Positions 18,146-26,465 of a stretch of DNA of 64,000 bases are shown one piece after another. Origin of the DNA: Streptomyces sp. 11x1 (GTDB taxonomy: Bacteria; Actinomycetota; Actinomycetes; Streptomycetales; Streptomycetaceae); assembly GCF_032598905.1 (NCBI RefSeq), contig NZ_CP122458.1:1984001-2048000 (forward strand), given 5' to 3'. The notes below the pieces were generated by a model. It saw nothing but the letters and a program-made list of their open reading frames with translations. It was not told the DNA's origin and ran no database searches. The first letter of the stretch is position 1; each line of letters starts with the position of its first letter. Both the position numbers and the translations under genes were made by a program.

Positions 18146-18727
18146 TCAGGGGACGGTTCGGGACACCACGTACACCATCGGATGGTCCGGGTTGGACCGG
18201 TTCACGACGATGTTGTGGGTGGGCGCGGGGTTCTTCTGGACGTTGACGAGGCCGTACCAGGGGCCGGTCCCGGTGAAGTCCCAGCCGACGATGCCCCGGT
18301 CACGGGCGTTGATCGCCGCCTTGTCCTCGACCAGGTCGCCGGTGCCGACGCCGATCTGGTCGAGGAAGCTCTCCAGGCCCTCGTTGCTCGTGTAGAACTG
18401 CACGTAGAGACGGCTGGTCCGCCAGTTGTTCGTCTCGTAGTACGCGACGTGCTTGGAGTACGGCGGGATCGGCACCTGAAAGAGGCGCTGCTGGATCCGG
18501 GAGGGCCAGTGGGCGGTGAGGCCGGTCGCCGAGTACTTCTTCTCCTTGTCCTTGCCGCTGTCGCGGCTCTGGTTGGCGGAGATCACCAGATAGCCGGCCG
18601 GTACGCCGATGAGCAGCACGATGATCGCCAGGGTGATCGCCCGGCGGCGGATCACGTGACGGCGGTCCTCGGCCGGCCGCTCCGGTTCCTCGGGGGAGGA
18701 GCCCTGGTGGGGCACCACGGCGGTCAT
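18146..18727 (-). CDS. Membrane-anchored protein next to the ROK kinase
   Basis: A 193-residue protein whose ATG overlaps the kinase stop codon (ATGA). Residues 1-28 are charged and cytoplasmic, followed by one membrane segment (AITLAIIVLLIGVPAGYLVI) and an exterior domain of about 140 residues (HWPSRIQQRLFQVPIPPYSK, then YVQFYTSNEGLESFLDQIGV, ending in PMVYVVSRTVP). No known catalytic motif is visible. The overlap with the kinase gene means the two are made together. The function is unknown. Confidence 0.8.
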   Translation of the reverse strand: MTAVVPHQGSSPEEPERPAEDRRHVIRRRAITLAIIVLLIGVPAGYLVISANQSRDSGKDKEKKYSATGLTAHWPSRIQQRLFQVPIPPYSKHVAYYETNNWRTSRLYVQFYTSNEGLESFLDQIGVGTGDLVEDKAAINARDRGIVGWDFTGTGPWYGLVNVQKNPAPTHNIVVNRSNPDHPMVYVVSRTVP

Positions 18728-19869
18728 GCGGTGTCCTGGGTCGTGCGGCGGGCCTCCACGTACCGCGCGTAACGCTCGTACCGTTCCACCCGGCGCCGGT
18801 TGGCGCGGCGGAAGCGGCGGGCGACGAGTCTGGCGAGGTCGGCGGCGCCCACCATGCCGGCCTCGGGCCCGAGCTGGGCGCGGGCGATCCGGGCCTCGGG
18901 GCGGTAGCCGCGGCCGGTGAGATGGCGGCGGAAGGCGTCCCGGGCGGGGCCGATCAGCAGGTCGTCGGCGGCCGAGACACCGCCGCCGATGACGAAGCAG
19001 GACGGGTCGAGGGCGGCGGCCAGGTTGGCGATGCCGACGCCGAGCCACTGGCCGATGTCCTGGAGCAGCTCGATGCACATCGCGTCGCCCTCGCGGGCCA
19101 GCTCGGTGATCATCGGCCCGGTGATGTCGCCGATGTTCCCCTTGACGTGCTCGATGATCCCGTACGCCACCGGGGAGTCGGCCGCCGCGAGTTCGCGAGC
19201 CTCTCTGACCAGGGCGTTCCCCGAGCTGTACTGCTCCCAGCAGCCCCGGTTGCCGCACGGGCAGCGGTGGCCGCCGGGCACGACCTGCATATGGCCGAAC
19301 TCACCCGCGACGCCGAACTTGCCGCGCTTGACCTGGCCGTCCTCCAGGATCGCGCCGCCGATGCCGGTGCCGAGCGTGATCATGACCAGGTGGTCCTCGT
19401 CGCGGCCGGCACCGAACCGCCACTCGGCCCAGGCGGCGGCGTTGGCGTCGTTGTCGACCAGGACGGGCACCGCGAGCCGGCCGGCGAGGCGGTCGCGCAG
19501 CGGCTCGTTGCGCCAGGACAGGTGGGGGGCGAACAGCACGCGGTTGCGGTCCGCGTCCACCCAGCCGGCGGCGCCGATGCCGACGGCGTGCACATCGTGC
19601 CGGTCGGAGAGGTCCAGGACCAGTTCCGTGATGGTGTCCTCGACGACCTGGGGGCTCTTCGACTTGTCCGGGGTCTCCGTGCGGAGCTTCTCCAGGATGT
19701 TGCCGTCGGCGTCCACGACGCCCGCCATCACCTTCGTGCCGCCGATGTCGATGCCGACGGTGGGGACGCGCGGGGCCGTCAGGTGGGAGCGGCGCTCGCG
19801 CGTTCCCACGGTCCGCAGGACGGTGGCCCGCGCGGAGCCGCGGTGGGTGAAGTCGCGGTAAGTGCTCAT
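18724..19869 (-). CDS. ROK-family sugar kinase
   Basis: A 381-residue protein. It has the ATP site VGIDIGGTKVMAG near residue 38, the catalytic region LVDNDANAAAWAEW, ITLGTGIGGAI, GEFGHMQV, and the ROK zinc signature CPCGNRGCWEQYSSG. It probably phosphorylates glucose or a related sugar in the cytoplasm. It is not the housekeeping glkA by context. N-terminal residues 1-33 are extra compared with typical glucokinases, so the true start may be later. The upstream gene on this strand is the GntR regulator, separated by a repeat. Confidence 0.9.
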   Translation of the reverse strand: MSTYRDFTHRGSARATVLRTVGTRERRSHLTAPRVPTVGIDIGGTKVMAGVVDADGNILEKLRTETPDKSKSPQVVEDTITELVLDLSDRHDVHAVGIGAAGWVDADRNRVLFAPHLSWRNEPLRDRLAGRLAVPVLVDNDANAAAWAEWRFGAGRDEDHLVMITLGTGIGGAILEDGQVKRGKFGVAGEFGHMQVVPGGHRCPCGNRGCWEQYSSGNALVREARELAAADSPVAYGIIEHVKGNIGDITGPMITELAREGDAMCIELLQDIGQWLGVGIANLAAALDPSCFVIGGGVSAADDLLIGPARDAFRRHLTGRGYRPEARIARAQLGPEAGMVGAADLARLVARRFRRANRRRVERYERYARYVEARRTTQDTA

Positions 19870-19947
19870 CGGGCCGATTCTGCCTTAGCGCTCCGCTCGG
19901 TGCGGCGTGGGGGCGGGGGGTGCCATGGGTTGTTTTTCGGGTGCGGG

Positions 19948-20023
19948 GCCGGTGGGGGCTGGTCGCGCAGTTCCCCGCGCCCCTGAAAAACAGGGGCTGC
20001 GCCCCGCGCTTTCCAGGGGCGCG
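19948..20023. repeat. Intergenic repeat, copy A (partial palindrome)
   Basis: It begins with CCGGTGGGGGCTGGTCGCGC and continues AGTTCCCCGCGCCCCTG, like copies B, C and D. Here the second arm is cut to AGGGGCGCGG, and an inner hairpin CAGGGGCTGCGCCCCG remains. It lies just after the 3' end of the GntR gene. Confidence 0.85.
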
Positions 20024-20036
20024 GCACGGAGATCTC

Positions 20037-20801
20037 CTACGCCCTCACGAGCAGCTGGAAGTCGAACGAGTAGCGGGAGGCGCGGTAGATGTGGGTGCCG
20101 TATTCGACCGCTCTGCCCGTGTCGTCGAACGTCGTGCGCTGCATGGTCAGCAGGGGGGCGCCCTCGGGTTCGGCGAGGCGGTCGGCCTCCTCCGGGGTGG
20201 CCGTTCTCGCGCCGATGGTCTGGCGGGCGCTGTGGAGAGTGATGCCGGCGGTCCGCATGAGGCGGTAGAGACCGGTGGCCTCCAGCTGGGGCGAGTCGAG
20301 GTCGAGCAGGTCGGGCGGAAGGTAGTTGCACAGGTAGGCCATGGGCTCGCCATGGGCCAGACGGAGTCGCTCGATGCGGTGGACTTCGCCGCCCTCGGCG
20401 ACGGCCAGGGCGGCGGCCACCTCGGCGGAGGCGGTGACGGTGGTGTTGACCAGGACGCGGGTGGCCGGGCGCTGGCCGGCGGCCTCCAGGTCGTCGTAGA
20501 GGCTGCTGAGTTCCAGGGGGCGTTTGACCTGGCTGTGCACGACCTGGGTGCCCACACCGCGGCGGCGTACGAGCAGTCCCTTGTCGACCAGGGACTGGAT
20601 GGCCTGGCGAACTGTCGGCCGGGACAGGCCCAGGCGGGCGGCCAGTTCGATCTCGTTGCCCAGCAGACTGCCCGGGGTCAGCTCGCCGTGCTCGATCGCG
20701 GCCTCCAGCTGCTGGGACAGCTGGAAGTAGAGCGGGACCGGGCTGCTGCGGTCGACGCTGAGCTGGAGCGACACGGTCGGATCCACTTCTGGTTTCGGCA
20801 C
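20037..20801 (-). CDS. GntR-family repressor, HutC type
   Basis: A 254-residue protein from GTG 20801. The N-terminal winged helix reads PLYFQLSQQLEAAIEHGELT and LAARLGLSRPTVRQAIQSLV (residues about 20-80). The C-terminal UTRA effector domain has VHRIERLRLAHGEPMAY and TMQRTTFDDTGRAVEYGTHI. It diverges from a Gfo/Idh dehydrogenase gene. A perfect palindrome TTGTCCGGACAA lies between them and is its likely operator. The ligand is probably a sugar or polyol that the dehydrogenase uses; this is inference. Confidence 0.92.
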   Translation of the reverse strand: MPKPEVDPTVSLQLSVDRSSPVPLYFQLSQQLEAAIEHGELTPGSLLGNEIELAARLGLSRPTVRQAIQSLVDKGLLVRRRGVGTQVVHSQVKRPLELSSLYDDLEAAGQRPATRVLVNTTVTASAEVAAALAVAEGGEVHRIERLRLAHGEPMAYLCNYLPPDLLDLDSPQLEATGLYRLMRTAGITLHSARQTIGARTATPEEADRLAEPEGAPLLTMQRTTFDDTGRAVEYGTHIYRASRYSFDFQLLVRA

Positions 20802-20850
20802 GGGCCGAGCGTAACCGCGGTCCCGGGTGACGGGAAGCCGCGTGGTTCGG

Positions 20851-20862
20851 TTGTCCGGACAA
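20851..20862. promoter_or_regulatory. Palindromic operator between GntR and Gfo/Idh genes
   Basis: TTGTCCGGACAA is a perfect 12-bp palindrome of the size and type bound by GntR repressors. It is 50 bases from the regulator start and ends four bases before the -35 box of the dehydrogenase gene, so a bound protein would block that promoter. Confidence 0.65.
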
Positions 20863-20866
20863 ACCA

Positions 20867-20896
20867 TTGACACGGCGGCAGGTACGACCCCACTTT
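20867..20896 (+). promoter_or_regulatory. Promoter of the Gfo/Idh gene
   Basis: A perfect -35 TTGACA (20867-20872) is followed after 18 bases by CACTTT (20891-20896), a weak -10. The ATG at 20904 is seven bases further and has no ribosome site, so the transcript may be leaderless. Confidence 0.5.
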
Positions 20897-20903
20897 GTTT
20901 CCC

Positions 20904-21914
20904 ATGCGCATCGGACTCATCGGGGCGGGTCGCATCGGGACGTTTCACGCGACCACCCTCAGCCGCCACCGTGATGTCGGCTCCCTCATCATCACTGACG
21001 TCGACCGGGCTCGGGCCCATGACCTCGCGGATCGCCTCGGCGAGACGGCGGCGCCGGGCGTGGACGAGATCTTCACCTGGGGCGTGGACGCCGTGGTGAT
21101 AACGGCCGCGACGTCGGCCCACGGCGAACTGATCGGTCGGGCAGCACGCTCGGGACTGCCGGTCTTCTGTGAGAAACCCATCGCCGTCGACCTGCCGGGC
21201 ACCTTAAGCGCGCTGACCGAGGTCGACGCGGCGGGGACGGTGCTGCAGATGGGCTTCCAGCGGCGCTTCGACTCGGGCTATGTCACGGCGCGGGAGGCGG
21301 TGCGCGCGGGCCGGCTCGGACGGCTGCACACCGTACGGGCGCTGACTGCCGATCAGACGCCGCCGCCCCCGGAGTATCTGCCGGTCTCCGGCGGGATCTA
21401 CCGGGACTGTCTGATCCACGACTTCGACATCGTGCGGTGGGTGACGGGGCGCGAGGTCGGCACGGTGTACGCGACCGGGTCGGACGTCGGGCACCCGATG
21501 TTCCGGGAGGCGCACGATCTCGACACGGCGGTGGCCGTGCTCACGCTGGAGGACGGCACGCTCGTCTCGGCCACAGCGGCGCGGGTGAACGGGGCCGGGT
21601 ACGACGTACGGCTGGAGCTGGCCGGGGAACTGGACACGGTGGTGGTCGGGCTGGACGACCGTACGCCGGTCGCGTCCGCCGAGCCGAGCGGGCCGCCGCC
21701 GGCGGACAAGCCGTGGACCGGTTTCCTGGAGCGGTTCGCGGCCGCGTACGAAGCCGAGATCGGCGCGTTCGTGGAGGTGGTGCGCGGGGAGCGGGCGAAC
21801 CCGTGCGACGGCCGTGAGGCCCTGCAGGCCCTGCGGGTGGCGGAGGCGTGCGAGCTGTCCCGGCGGGAGCATCGGCCGGTCAACCTGGGGGAGATTCCTG
21901 GGGGTCGGGAGTAG
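20904..21914 (+). CDS. Gfo/Idh/MocA oxidoreductase, inositol dehydrogenase-like
   Basis: A 336-residue protein. It opens with the NAD(P)-binding motif MRIGLIGAGRIGTFHA. The conserved EKP motif (FCEKPIAVD), QMGFQRRFD and the catalytic region GGIYRDCLIHDFDIVRW follow, as in inositol 2-dehydrogenases. It probably oxidises myo-inositol or a similar cyclic polyol or sugar. An upstream TTG in frame is possible, but ATG 20904 fits the family start. Expression is probably controlled by the divergent GntR regulator. Confidence 0.9.
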   Translation: MRIGLIGAGRIGTFHATTLSRHRDVGSLIITDVDRARAHDLADRLGETAAPGVDEIFTWGVDAVVITAATSAHGELIGRAARSGLPVFCEKPIAVDLPGTLSALTEVDAAGTVLQMGFQRRFDSGYVTAREAVRAGRLGRLHTVRALTADQTPPPPEYLPVSGGIYRDCLIHDFDIVRWVTGREVGTVYATGSDVGHPMFREAHDLDTAVAVLTLEDGTLVSATAARVNGAGYDVRLELAGELDTVVVGLDDRTPVASAEPSGPPPADKPWTGFLERFAAAYEAEIGAFVEVVRGERANPCDGREALQALRVAEACELSRREHRPVNLGEIPGGRE

Positions 21915-21957
21915 CGCGACGTCTCTGGGAGGTTCGCGTGTGATCGCGGCTGCCGGC

Positions 21958-22083
21958 CCGGTGGGGGCTGGTCGCGCAGTTCCCCGCGCCCCTGAAAAAC
22001 AGGGGCTGCGCCCCGTGCTTTTCAGGCCCGCAGGGCCTGGGGCTTTTAGGGGCGCGGGGAACTGCGCGACCAGCCCCCACCGG
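21958..22083. repeat. Long palindromic repeat, copy B
   Basis: Two perfect 36-bp arms (21958-21993 and 22048-22083, beginning CCGGTGGGGGCTGGTCGCGC) enclose an inner loop with smaller hairpins. It lies between the convergent dehydrogenase and P450 genes and probably ends both transcripts. Copies A, C and D share the arms. Confidence 0.92.
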
Positions 22084-22120
22084 ACGGACGCTTGGGGTCG
22101 AAGGGGCGCAGCCCCTGGGT

Positions 22121-22161
22121 GGGGGCACCTCCCGCTCGAGCGAAGCCGAGAGTGGGGGAGG
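22121..22161 (+). repeat. Dispersed inverted repeat of about 40 bp, second copy
   Basis: GGGGGCACCTCCCGCTCGAG, then CGAAGCCGAGAGTGGGGGAG. It interrupts the tail of palindrome B, which in copy C (near 32724) is uninterrupted. It matches the element in copA at 7676-7715. Confidence 0.88.
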
Positions 22162-22195
22162 GACGGGTAGGGGCGGCGGGGGCGAGGAACCCGCC

Positions 22196-23386
22196 TCACC
22201 AGCGCACCGGCAGGCTCCGAACTCCCCGTATCAACATCCCCGGCAGCCACTCCCCCGGCACCCCGTCCATCGCGAGCCCGGGACACCGCCCCAGCAGCGC
22301 GCGCAGAGCCACCCGCGCCTCCAGCCGGGCGAGCGGCGCACCGAGACAGAAGTGGATGCCATGGCCGAAGGCGAGATGACCGCGCGTGTCGCGGTGGATG
22401 TCGAAGCGGTCGGGGCCGGGGTAACGGGCGCCGTCCCGATCGGCCGCGGCCAGCCCGATCAGCACCGAGTCCCCCGCCGGGATGACCGTGCCCCCTATCT
22501 CCAGCGACTCGGCGACGAAGCGGAACGTCGCGTTCTCCACCGGCCCCTCATGGCGCAGCGTCTCCTCCACGACGGCGTCCACGAGGCTCATGTCGCCCCG
22601 TACCTCGGCGAGTTGCCCGGGATGCGTCAGGAGGGCGTGAACGGCACCGGTGATCAGGTTGACGGTGGTCTCGTGGCCGGCGATCAGCAGGATGAAGGCC
22701 ATCCCGCGCAGCTCCGCGGGTGACAGACGGTCGCCGTCCTCGTCGGTCGTCCGGATCAGCGCGCTCAGCAGATCGTCGGCCGGCGGTGCGCACCGCTTGG
22801 CCTCGACCAACTCCTCCAGGTAGGCGGCGAGTTGGACGAAGGCCGCGTACTCGCTCTCCCCGCTGGTGGGTGCCACCGCCTCCGTCGACAGCTTGCGGAA
22901 GGCCGCCCGGTCGATCTCGGGCACCCCGAGCAGTTCGCAGATGACGGTGAGGGGCAGCGGGTACGCGAAGGACTCGACCAGGTCGGCGTGGCCGCGCGGC
23001 AGCATCTCGTCCAGCAGCGCGTCGGTGATCTCCTGGACCCTCGGCCGCAGGCGCTCGACCCGGCGCCCGGTGAACTCCCGGGCGATCAGCCCGCGCAGCC
23101 GGGTGTGCTGGGGCGGGTCGGCCACCAGCAGGTACTTGCCGATCAGCTCCTCGTCGAGGAAGGTCACCCCGATCGTCGAGCCGTCCTTCGACAGCCGGGG
23201 GTCGGCGAGTGCCGCCCGCGCCTCCTCGTACCCGACGACGAGCCAGGCCTCGTGGTGCGCGTCATGCTTGGGCAGCCGGACCCGGTGGACGGGACCGCGC
23301 GCCCGCAGTTCGGCGTAGACGGGATGCGGGTTCTCGGTGAACCCCGGTCCGTACTCACCGAGATCGATCACCTGCTCATGCCCCAT
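22196..23386 (-). CDS. Cytochrome P450
   Basis: A 396-residue soluble bacterial P450 from ATG 23386, with GGGGAG upstream. The oxygen-binding helix reads LIAGHETTVNLI, the ExxR motif is EETLRHE, and the haem loop FGHGIHFCLGAPLAR carries the cysteine ligand. Length and motifs match CYP105/CYP107-like enzymes. It would hydroxylate an unknown substrate with electrons from a ferredoxin. No ferredoxin gene is next to it and no biosynthetic cluster is evident, so the substrate cannot be guessed. Confidence 0.95.
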   Translation of the reverse strand: MGHEQVIDLGEYGPGFTENPHPVYAELRARGPVHRVRLPKHDAHHEAWLVVGYEEARAALADPRLSKDGSTIGVTFLDEELIGKYLLVADPPQHTRLRGLIAREFTGRRVERLRPRVQEITDALLDEMLPRGHADLVESFAYPLPLTVICELLGVPEIDRAAFRKLSTEAVAPTSGESEYAAFVQLAAYLEELVEAKRCAPPADDLLSALIRTTDEDGDRLSPAELRGMAFILLIAGHETTVNLITGAVHALLTHPGQLAEVRGDMSLVDAVVEETLRHEGPVENATFRFVAESLEIGGTVIPAGDSVLIGLAAADRDGARYPGPDRFDIHRDTRGHLAFGHGIHFCLGAPLARLEARVALRALLGRCPGLAMDGVPGEWLPGMLIRGVRSLPVRW

Positions 23387-23421
23387 GGCTCCCCCTTCAC
23401 CCGTCCAACGCCCGCCGTCGC

Positions 23422-23496
23422 TCAGGAGTGCCCGCCTCGGTCAGGAGTGCCCGCCGTGGGTCAGGGGTGCCCGCCGTCCGTCAGGGGTGCCCGTCC
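23422..23496. repeat. Four tandem copies of a 20-bp unit
   Basis: Units starting at 23422, 23441, 23461 and 23481 read TCAGGAGTGCCCGCC or TCAGGGGTGCCCGCC plus a variable end. On the minus strand each contains GGGCACYCCTGA. The last unit encodes the C-terminus and stop of the response regulator; the others fill the gap upstream of the P450 start. Confidence 0.9.
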
Positions 23497-24155
23497 TCCT
23501 CCAGCAGCCCGGCGTCGTAGGTCAACAGGGCGATCTGCACACGGTTGTTGAGGCCGAGCTTGGCTAGGACGCGGGAGACATGGGTCTTGACCGTGGCGAC
23601 GCTCATGAAGAGCTCGGCGGCGATCTCGGCGTTGGAGGCGCCGCGGCCGACAGCCACGGCGACCTCGCGTTCGCGGTCGTTGAGGGCGGCGACCCGCGAA
23701 CGGGCGGTGGCGCGGCGGGTCTCGGGGCCGGGGCCCGCGGCATGTGCCATGAGCTGGCGGGTGACGGCGGGCGAGAGCACGGGGTCGCCGGCCGCGACCC
23801 GCCGTACCGCCTCGGCGATCTCGGCCGGAGCGGTGTCCTTGAGGACGAAGCCGGCCGCACCGGCCCGCAGAGCACGCAGGACCTGGTCGTCGGCGTGGAA
23901 GGTGGTGAGGACGACGACCTCGGGCGCGTCCGGGCGGGCGCGGAGCCGCTCGGCGGCCGAGAGACCGTCGAGGGTCGGCATCCGGATGTCCATGAGGACG
24001 ACGTCGGGGCGCGTACGGTCGACGAGGGCCTCCACCTCGTCGCCGTCGGCGCCCTCGCCCACGATCTCGATGTCTTCGGCGCCGCCCAGCATGAGCGAGA
24101 GGCCTCTGCGCACGAGGGGGTCGTCGTCGACGAGGAGCAGTCGGATCGCGGTCAT
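23481..24155 (-). CDS. NarL/LuxR-family response regulator
   Basis: A 224-residue protein from ATG 24155. The receiver domain has the acidic pair DDDP, the phosphorylated Asp in LMDIRMP near residue 54, and the Lys in FVLKDTAP. The C-terminal LuxR helix-turn-helix reads LNDREREVAVAVGRGASNAE and SVATVKTHVSRVLAKLGLNN. Its sensor is probably the histidine kinase at 26466-27728, on the same strand but separated by two genes. The stop codon lies in the last unit of a tandem repeat. Confidence 0.93.
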   Translation of the reverse strand: MTAIRLLLVDDDPLVRRGLSLMLGGAEDIEIVGEGADGDEVEALVDRTRPDVVLMDIRMPTLDGLSAAERLRARPDAPEVVVLTTFHADDQVLRALRAGAAGFVLKDTAPAEIAEAVRRVAAGDPVLSPAVTRQLMAHAAGPGPETRRATARSRVAALNDREREVAVAVGRGASNAEIAAELFMSVATVKTHVSRVLAKLGLNNRVQIALLTYDAGLLEEDGHP

Positions 24156-24279
24156 CGGCCCACCGTTCGGATGTCGGTCATGGAGCACCACCGTAGGGCG
24201 CTTCGCCCGGACCGCCGCGTCGCCTCGGCCCGACCCGTTAGTGTCGGCCGGTACGGCATTCAACTGACGGAGGTTTTGG

Positions 24280-25308
24280 GTGCGTTACCGACTCCTGGGC
24301 CGGACGGGGCTGCGGGTCTCCGAGCTGTTCCTGGGCGCCATGACGTTCGGGGAACAGGGCGGGGTGGGGGCGCCCCCGCAGGAGTGCGCGCGGATCCTCG
24401 ACGTGTACGCGGAGGCCGGCGGCAATGTGATCGACACGGCGGTCAACTACCGGGGCGGGGAGAGCGAGCGGATCGTCGGTGAGCTGCTCAAGGGGCGGCG
24501 CGACCGGTTCGTGCTGTCCACCAAGTACACCGTGTCCCGGGACGGCGCCGACCCCAACGCCGCGGGCAACCACCGCAAGAACCTCGCCCTGTCCCTGGAG
24601 ACGAGTCTGCGGCGCCTCGGGACGGACTACATCGACCTCTACTGGGTGCACATCTGGGACCGCAACACCCCCGTCGAGGAGACGATGCGCGCCCTCGACG
24701 ACGCCGTACGGTCCGGGAAGGTGCTGTACGTCGGCATCTCGGACGCCCCGGCGTGGGTGGTGGCGCGCGCCAACACGCTGGCCGAGTGGCGGGGTTGGTC
24801 GCCGCTGTCGGCGCTCCAGGTGCCGTACAGCCTGCTCAACCGGGACATCGAGCGGGAGCTGCTGCCGATGGCGGAGGCGTTCGGCATGTCGGTGGCGGCG
24901 TGGAGCCCGTTGCAGAACGGCGTGCTGTCCGGCAAGTACACCCGTCCGGGCGGGGTGGCGCCGGGCACGGCGACCCGGCTGTCCGCCGAGGCGATCGGCG
25001 CGCGCGAGCGGGCGGTGGCGGAGGCCGTGCAGTCCGCCGCGGACGAACTCGGCGCCACCCCGGCCCAGGTGGCCATCGCCTGGACCATGGCCCACTCCCC
25101 CGCCGTGCACCCCGTCCTGGGCGCCCGCCGCGTCGAACAGCTGATGGACAACCTGGGCGCCGCCCGGCTGGTCCTCCCGGAGGAGGTCCTGGCCCGGCTG
25201 GAGGAGACCACCGACTTCCGCCTGGGCTTCCCCGGCGACTTCATCGACGAGGCGTCGGCGTGGGTGTACGGGTCGGTGGGGCAGCGCGTGGTACCGCGTA
25301 CGGCGTGA
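24280..25308 (+). CDS. Aldo/keto reductase
   Basis: A 342-residue TIM-barrel enzyme from GTG 24280 with a strong GGAGG. The catalytic tetrad is visible: Asp in NVIDTAVNYRGGES, Tyr in the same stretch, Lys in FVLSTKYTVS, and His in DLYWVHIWD. It resembles the AKR11/12 and YcsN-type group that reduces aldehydes or sugars with NADPH. The gene lies between the response regulator and its likely kinase but on the opposite strand, so it is a separate unit. The substrate is unknown. Confidence 0.92.
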   Translation: MRYRLLGRTGLRVSELFLGAMTFGEQGGVGAPPQECARILDVYAEAGGNVIDTAVNYRGGESERIVGELLKGRRDRFVLSTKYTVSRDGADPNAAGNHRKNLALSLETSLRRLGTDYIDLYWVHIWDRNTPVEETMRALDDAVRSGKVLYVGISDAPAWVVARANTLAEWRGWSPLSALQVPYSLLNRDIERELLPMAEAFGMSVAAWSPLQNGVLSGKYTRPGGVAPGTATRLSAEAIGARERAVAEAVQSAADELGATPAQVAIAWTMAHSPAVHPVLGARRVEQLMDNLGAARLVLPEEVLARLEETTDFRLGFPGDFIDEASAWVYGSVGQRVVPRTA

Positions 25309-25340
25309 CCCGGGCCGGGGCCGCCCGTCAGGGCCGCCCG

Positions 25341-26315
25341 TCAGGCGCGCAGTCGTACGCCGTGGCGGGTGCGCAGCCGGCGTATCTCCCACCACGCGAC
25401 GGCCGTCACCGAGGCCGGGCCGCCGACGAGGGCGGCGAGCTGGACCGGCGGCGGGCCCGGCGGCAGTCCGCCGACGGCCAGGTTGATGGCGGAGAACTCC
25501 CAGACCAGGGCGCCGGTGAGCAGCGCGGGGAGCGCGGGGTGCACATCGACGGTGTTGAAGGCGCTGCGGACGGCGGGCCCGGTGGCGAAGACGATGAAGA
25601 GCAGCACCCAGAGCAGCGGGACGAGGAGGGCGAGGGGCGACCACAGGTTCATGTCGGGTGCCAGGTGGACGCGGGTGTAGTAGATCGCCCCGCAGAGGAG
25701 CGGGACCGTCGTGAAGGCGCCGACGTACCACACGGCGGATCTCCCGGCGGTGCGCAGCGGGGCGCGCATGGCCCGGCGCGCGTCGGGCGACGACCAGCGG
25801 AACAGGGCCGCGACGACCACGGGTGCGCTCAGGAGCAACAGCCAGGGGCTGATGGTCAGCCGCATCATGAACTGCTGCTGGGCCTGGTCGACGTCCTCGG
25901 GCTTCCCGTACACCGCCAGGATCAGCAGTGACATGAGGGTGGCCGTCCAGGCGCGTCTGCGCTGCAACCGCGTCACGTCGTCGTCCGGGGGGCGGTGGCG
26001 GGAGCGGGAGGGGAAGATCCGCCGGGCGGGGCGGCGCGCCGAGCGGGCCAGCGGGTAGCCCACCAGCAGACCGACGACCATCGGCCACGCGCACATCGCG
26101 GCCAGCACCCACAGGCAGCCGTGCAGCCGGAGCCCGCTGAGGAACTCCCTGAGCGGCGGCCATTCGTCCTCGCGCAGCCTTCGCACGAGGGTGGGCGGCA
26201 GGCCGTAGGGGGGATGCGGTGGGAAATGCGGGAGGTGAGGGGGATGCGGTGGGTACGGTCCGTCGTCCGGTGGCGGCCAGGATGGCTGATACGGATTCCG
26301 TCCCCCGAAACTCAC
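25341..26315 (-). CDS. Multi-pass membrane protein with Pro/His-rich N-terminus
   Basis: A 324-residue protein. Residues 1-45 are almost all Pro and His (GPYPPHPPHLPHFPPHPPYG). About six or seven hydrophobic segments follow, for example CLWVLAAMCAWPMVVGLLVG, SPWLLLLSAPVVVAALF, LALLVPLLWVLLFIVFA. I do not recognise the family. It lies between the response regulator and the sensor kinase genes on their strand and may belong to that signalling unit. The His-rich start could bind metal, but such stretches are common in Streptomyces membrane proteins. Confidence 0.8.
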   Translation of the reverse strand: MSFGGRNPYQPSWPPPDDGPYPPHPPHLPHFPPHPPYGLPPTLVRRLREDEWPPLREFLSGLRLHGCLWVLAAMCAWPMVVGLLVGYPLARSARRPARRIFPSRSRHRPPDDDVTRLQRRRAWTATLMSLLILAVYGKPEDVDQAQQQFMMRLTISPWLLLLSAPVVVAALFRWSSPDARRAMRAPLRTAGRSAVWYVGAFTTVPLLCGAIYYTRVHLAPDMNLWSPLALLVPLLWVLLFIVFATGPAVRSAFNTVDVHPALPALLTGALVWEFSAINLAVGGLPPGPPPVQLAALVGGPASVTAVAWWEIRRLRTRHGVRLRA

Positions 26316-26465
26316 TCCGCTGTCCCCTCCCGTCCCGTTCCCGGGACGCTCCAGTGCTGTGTGCCGTACGTGCCGAGGCGGTCGTACGGGTCAACTGGCC
26401 ATCATGGGGCAGGAGATGGTGCGGCGCACCCCGATAGTGGTGTCCGGTCGGGGTGGTGCCCGGGG

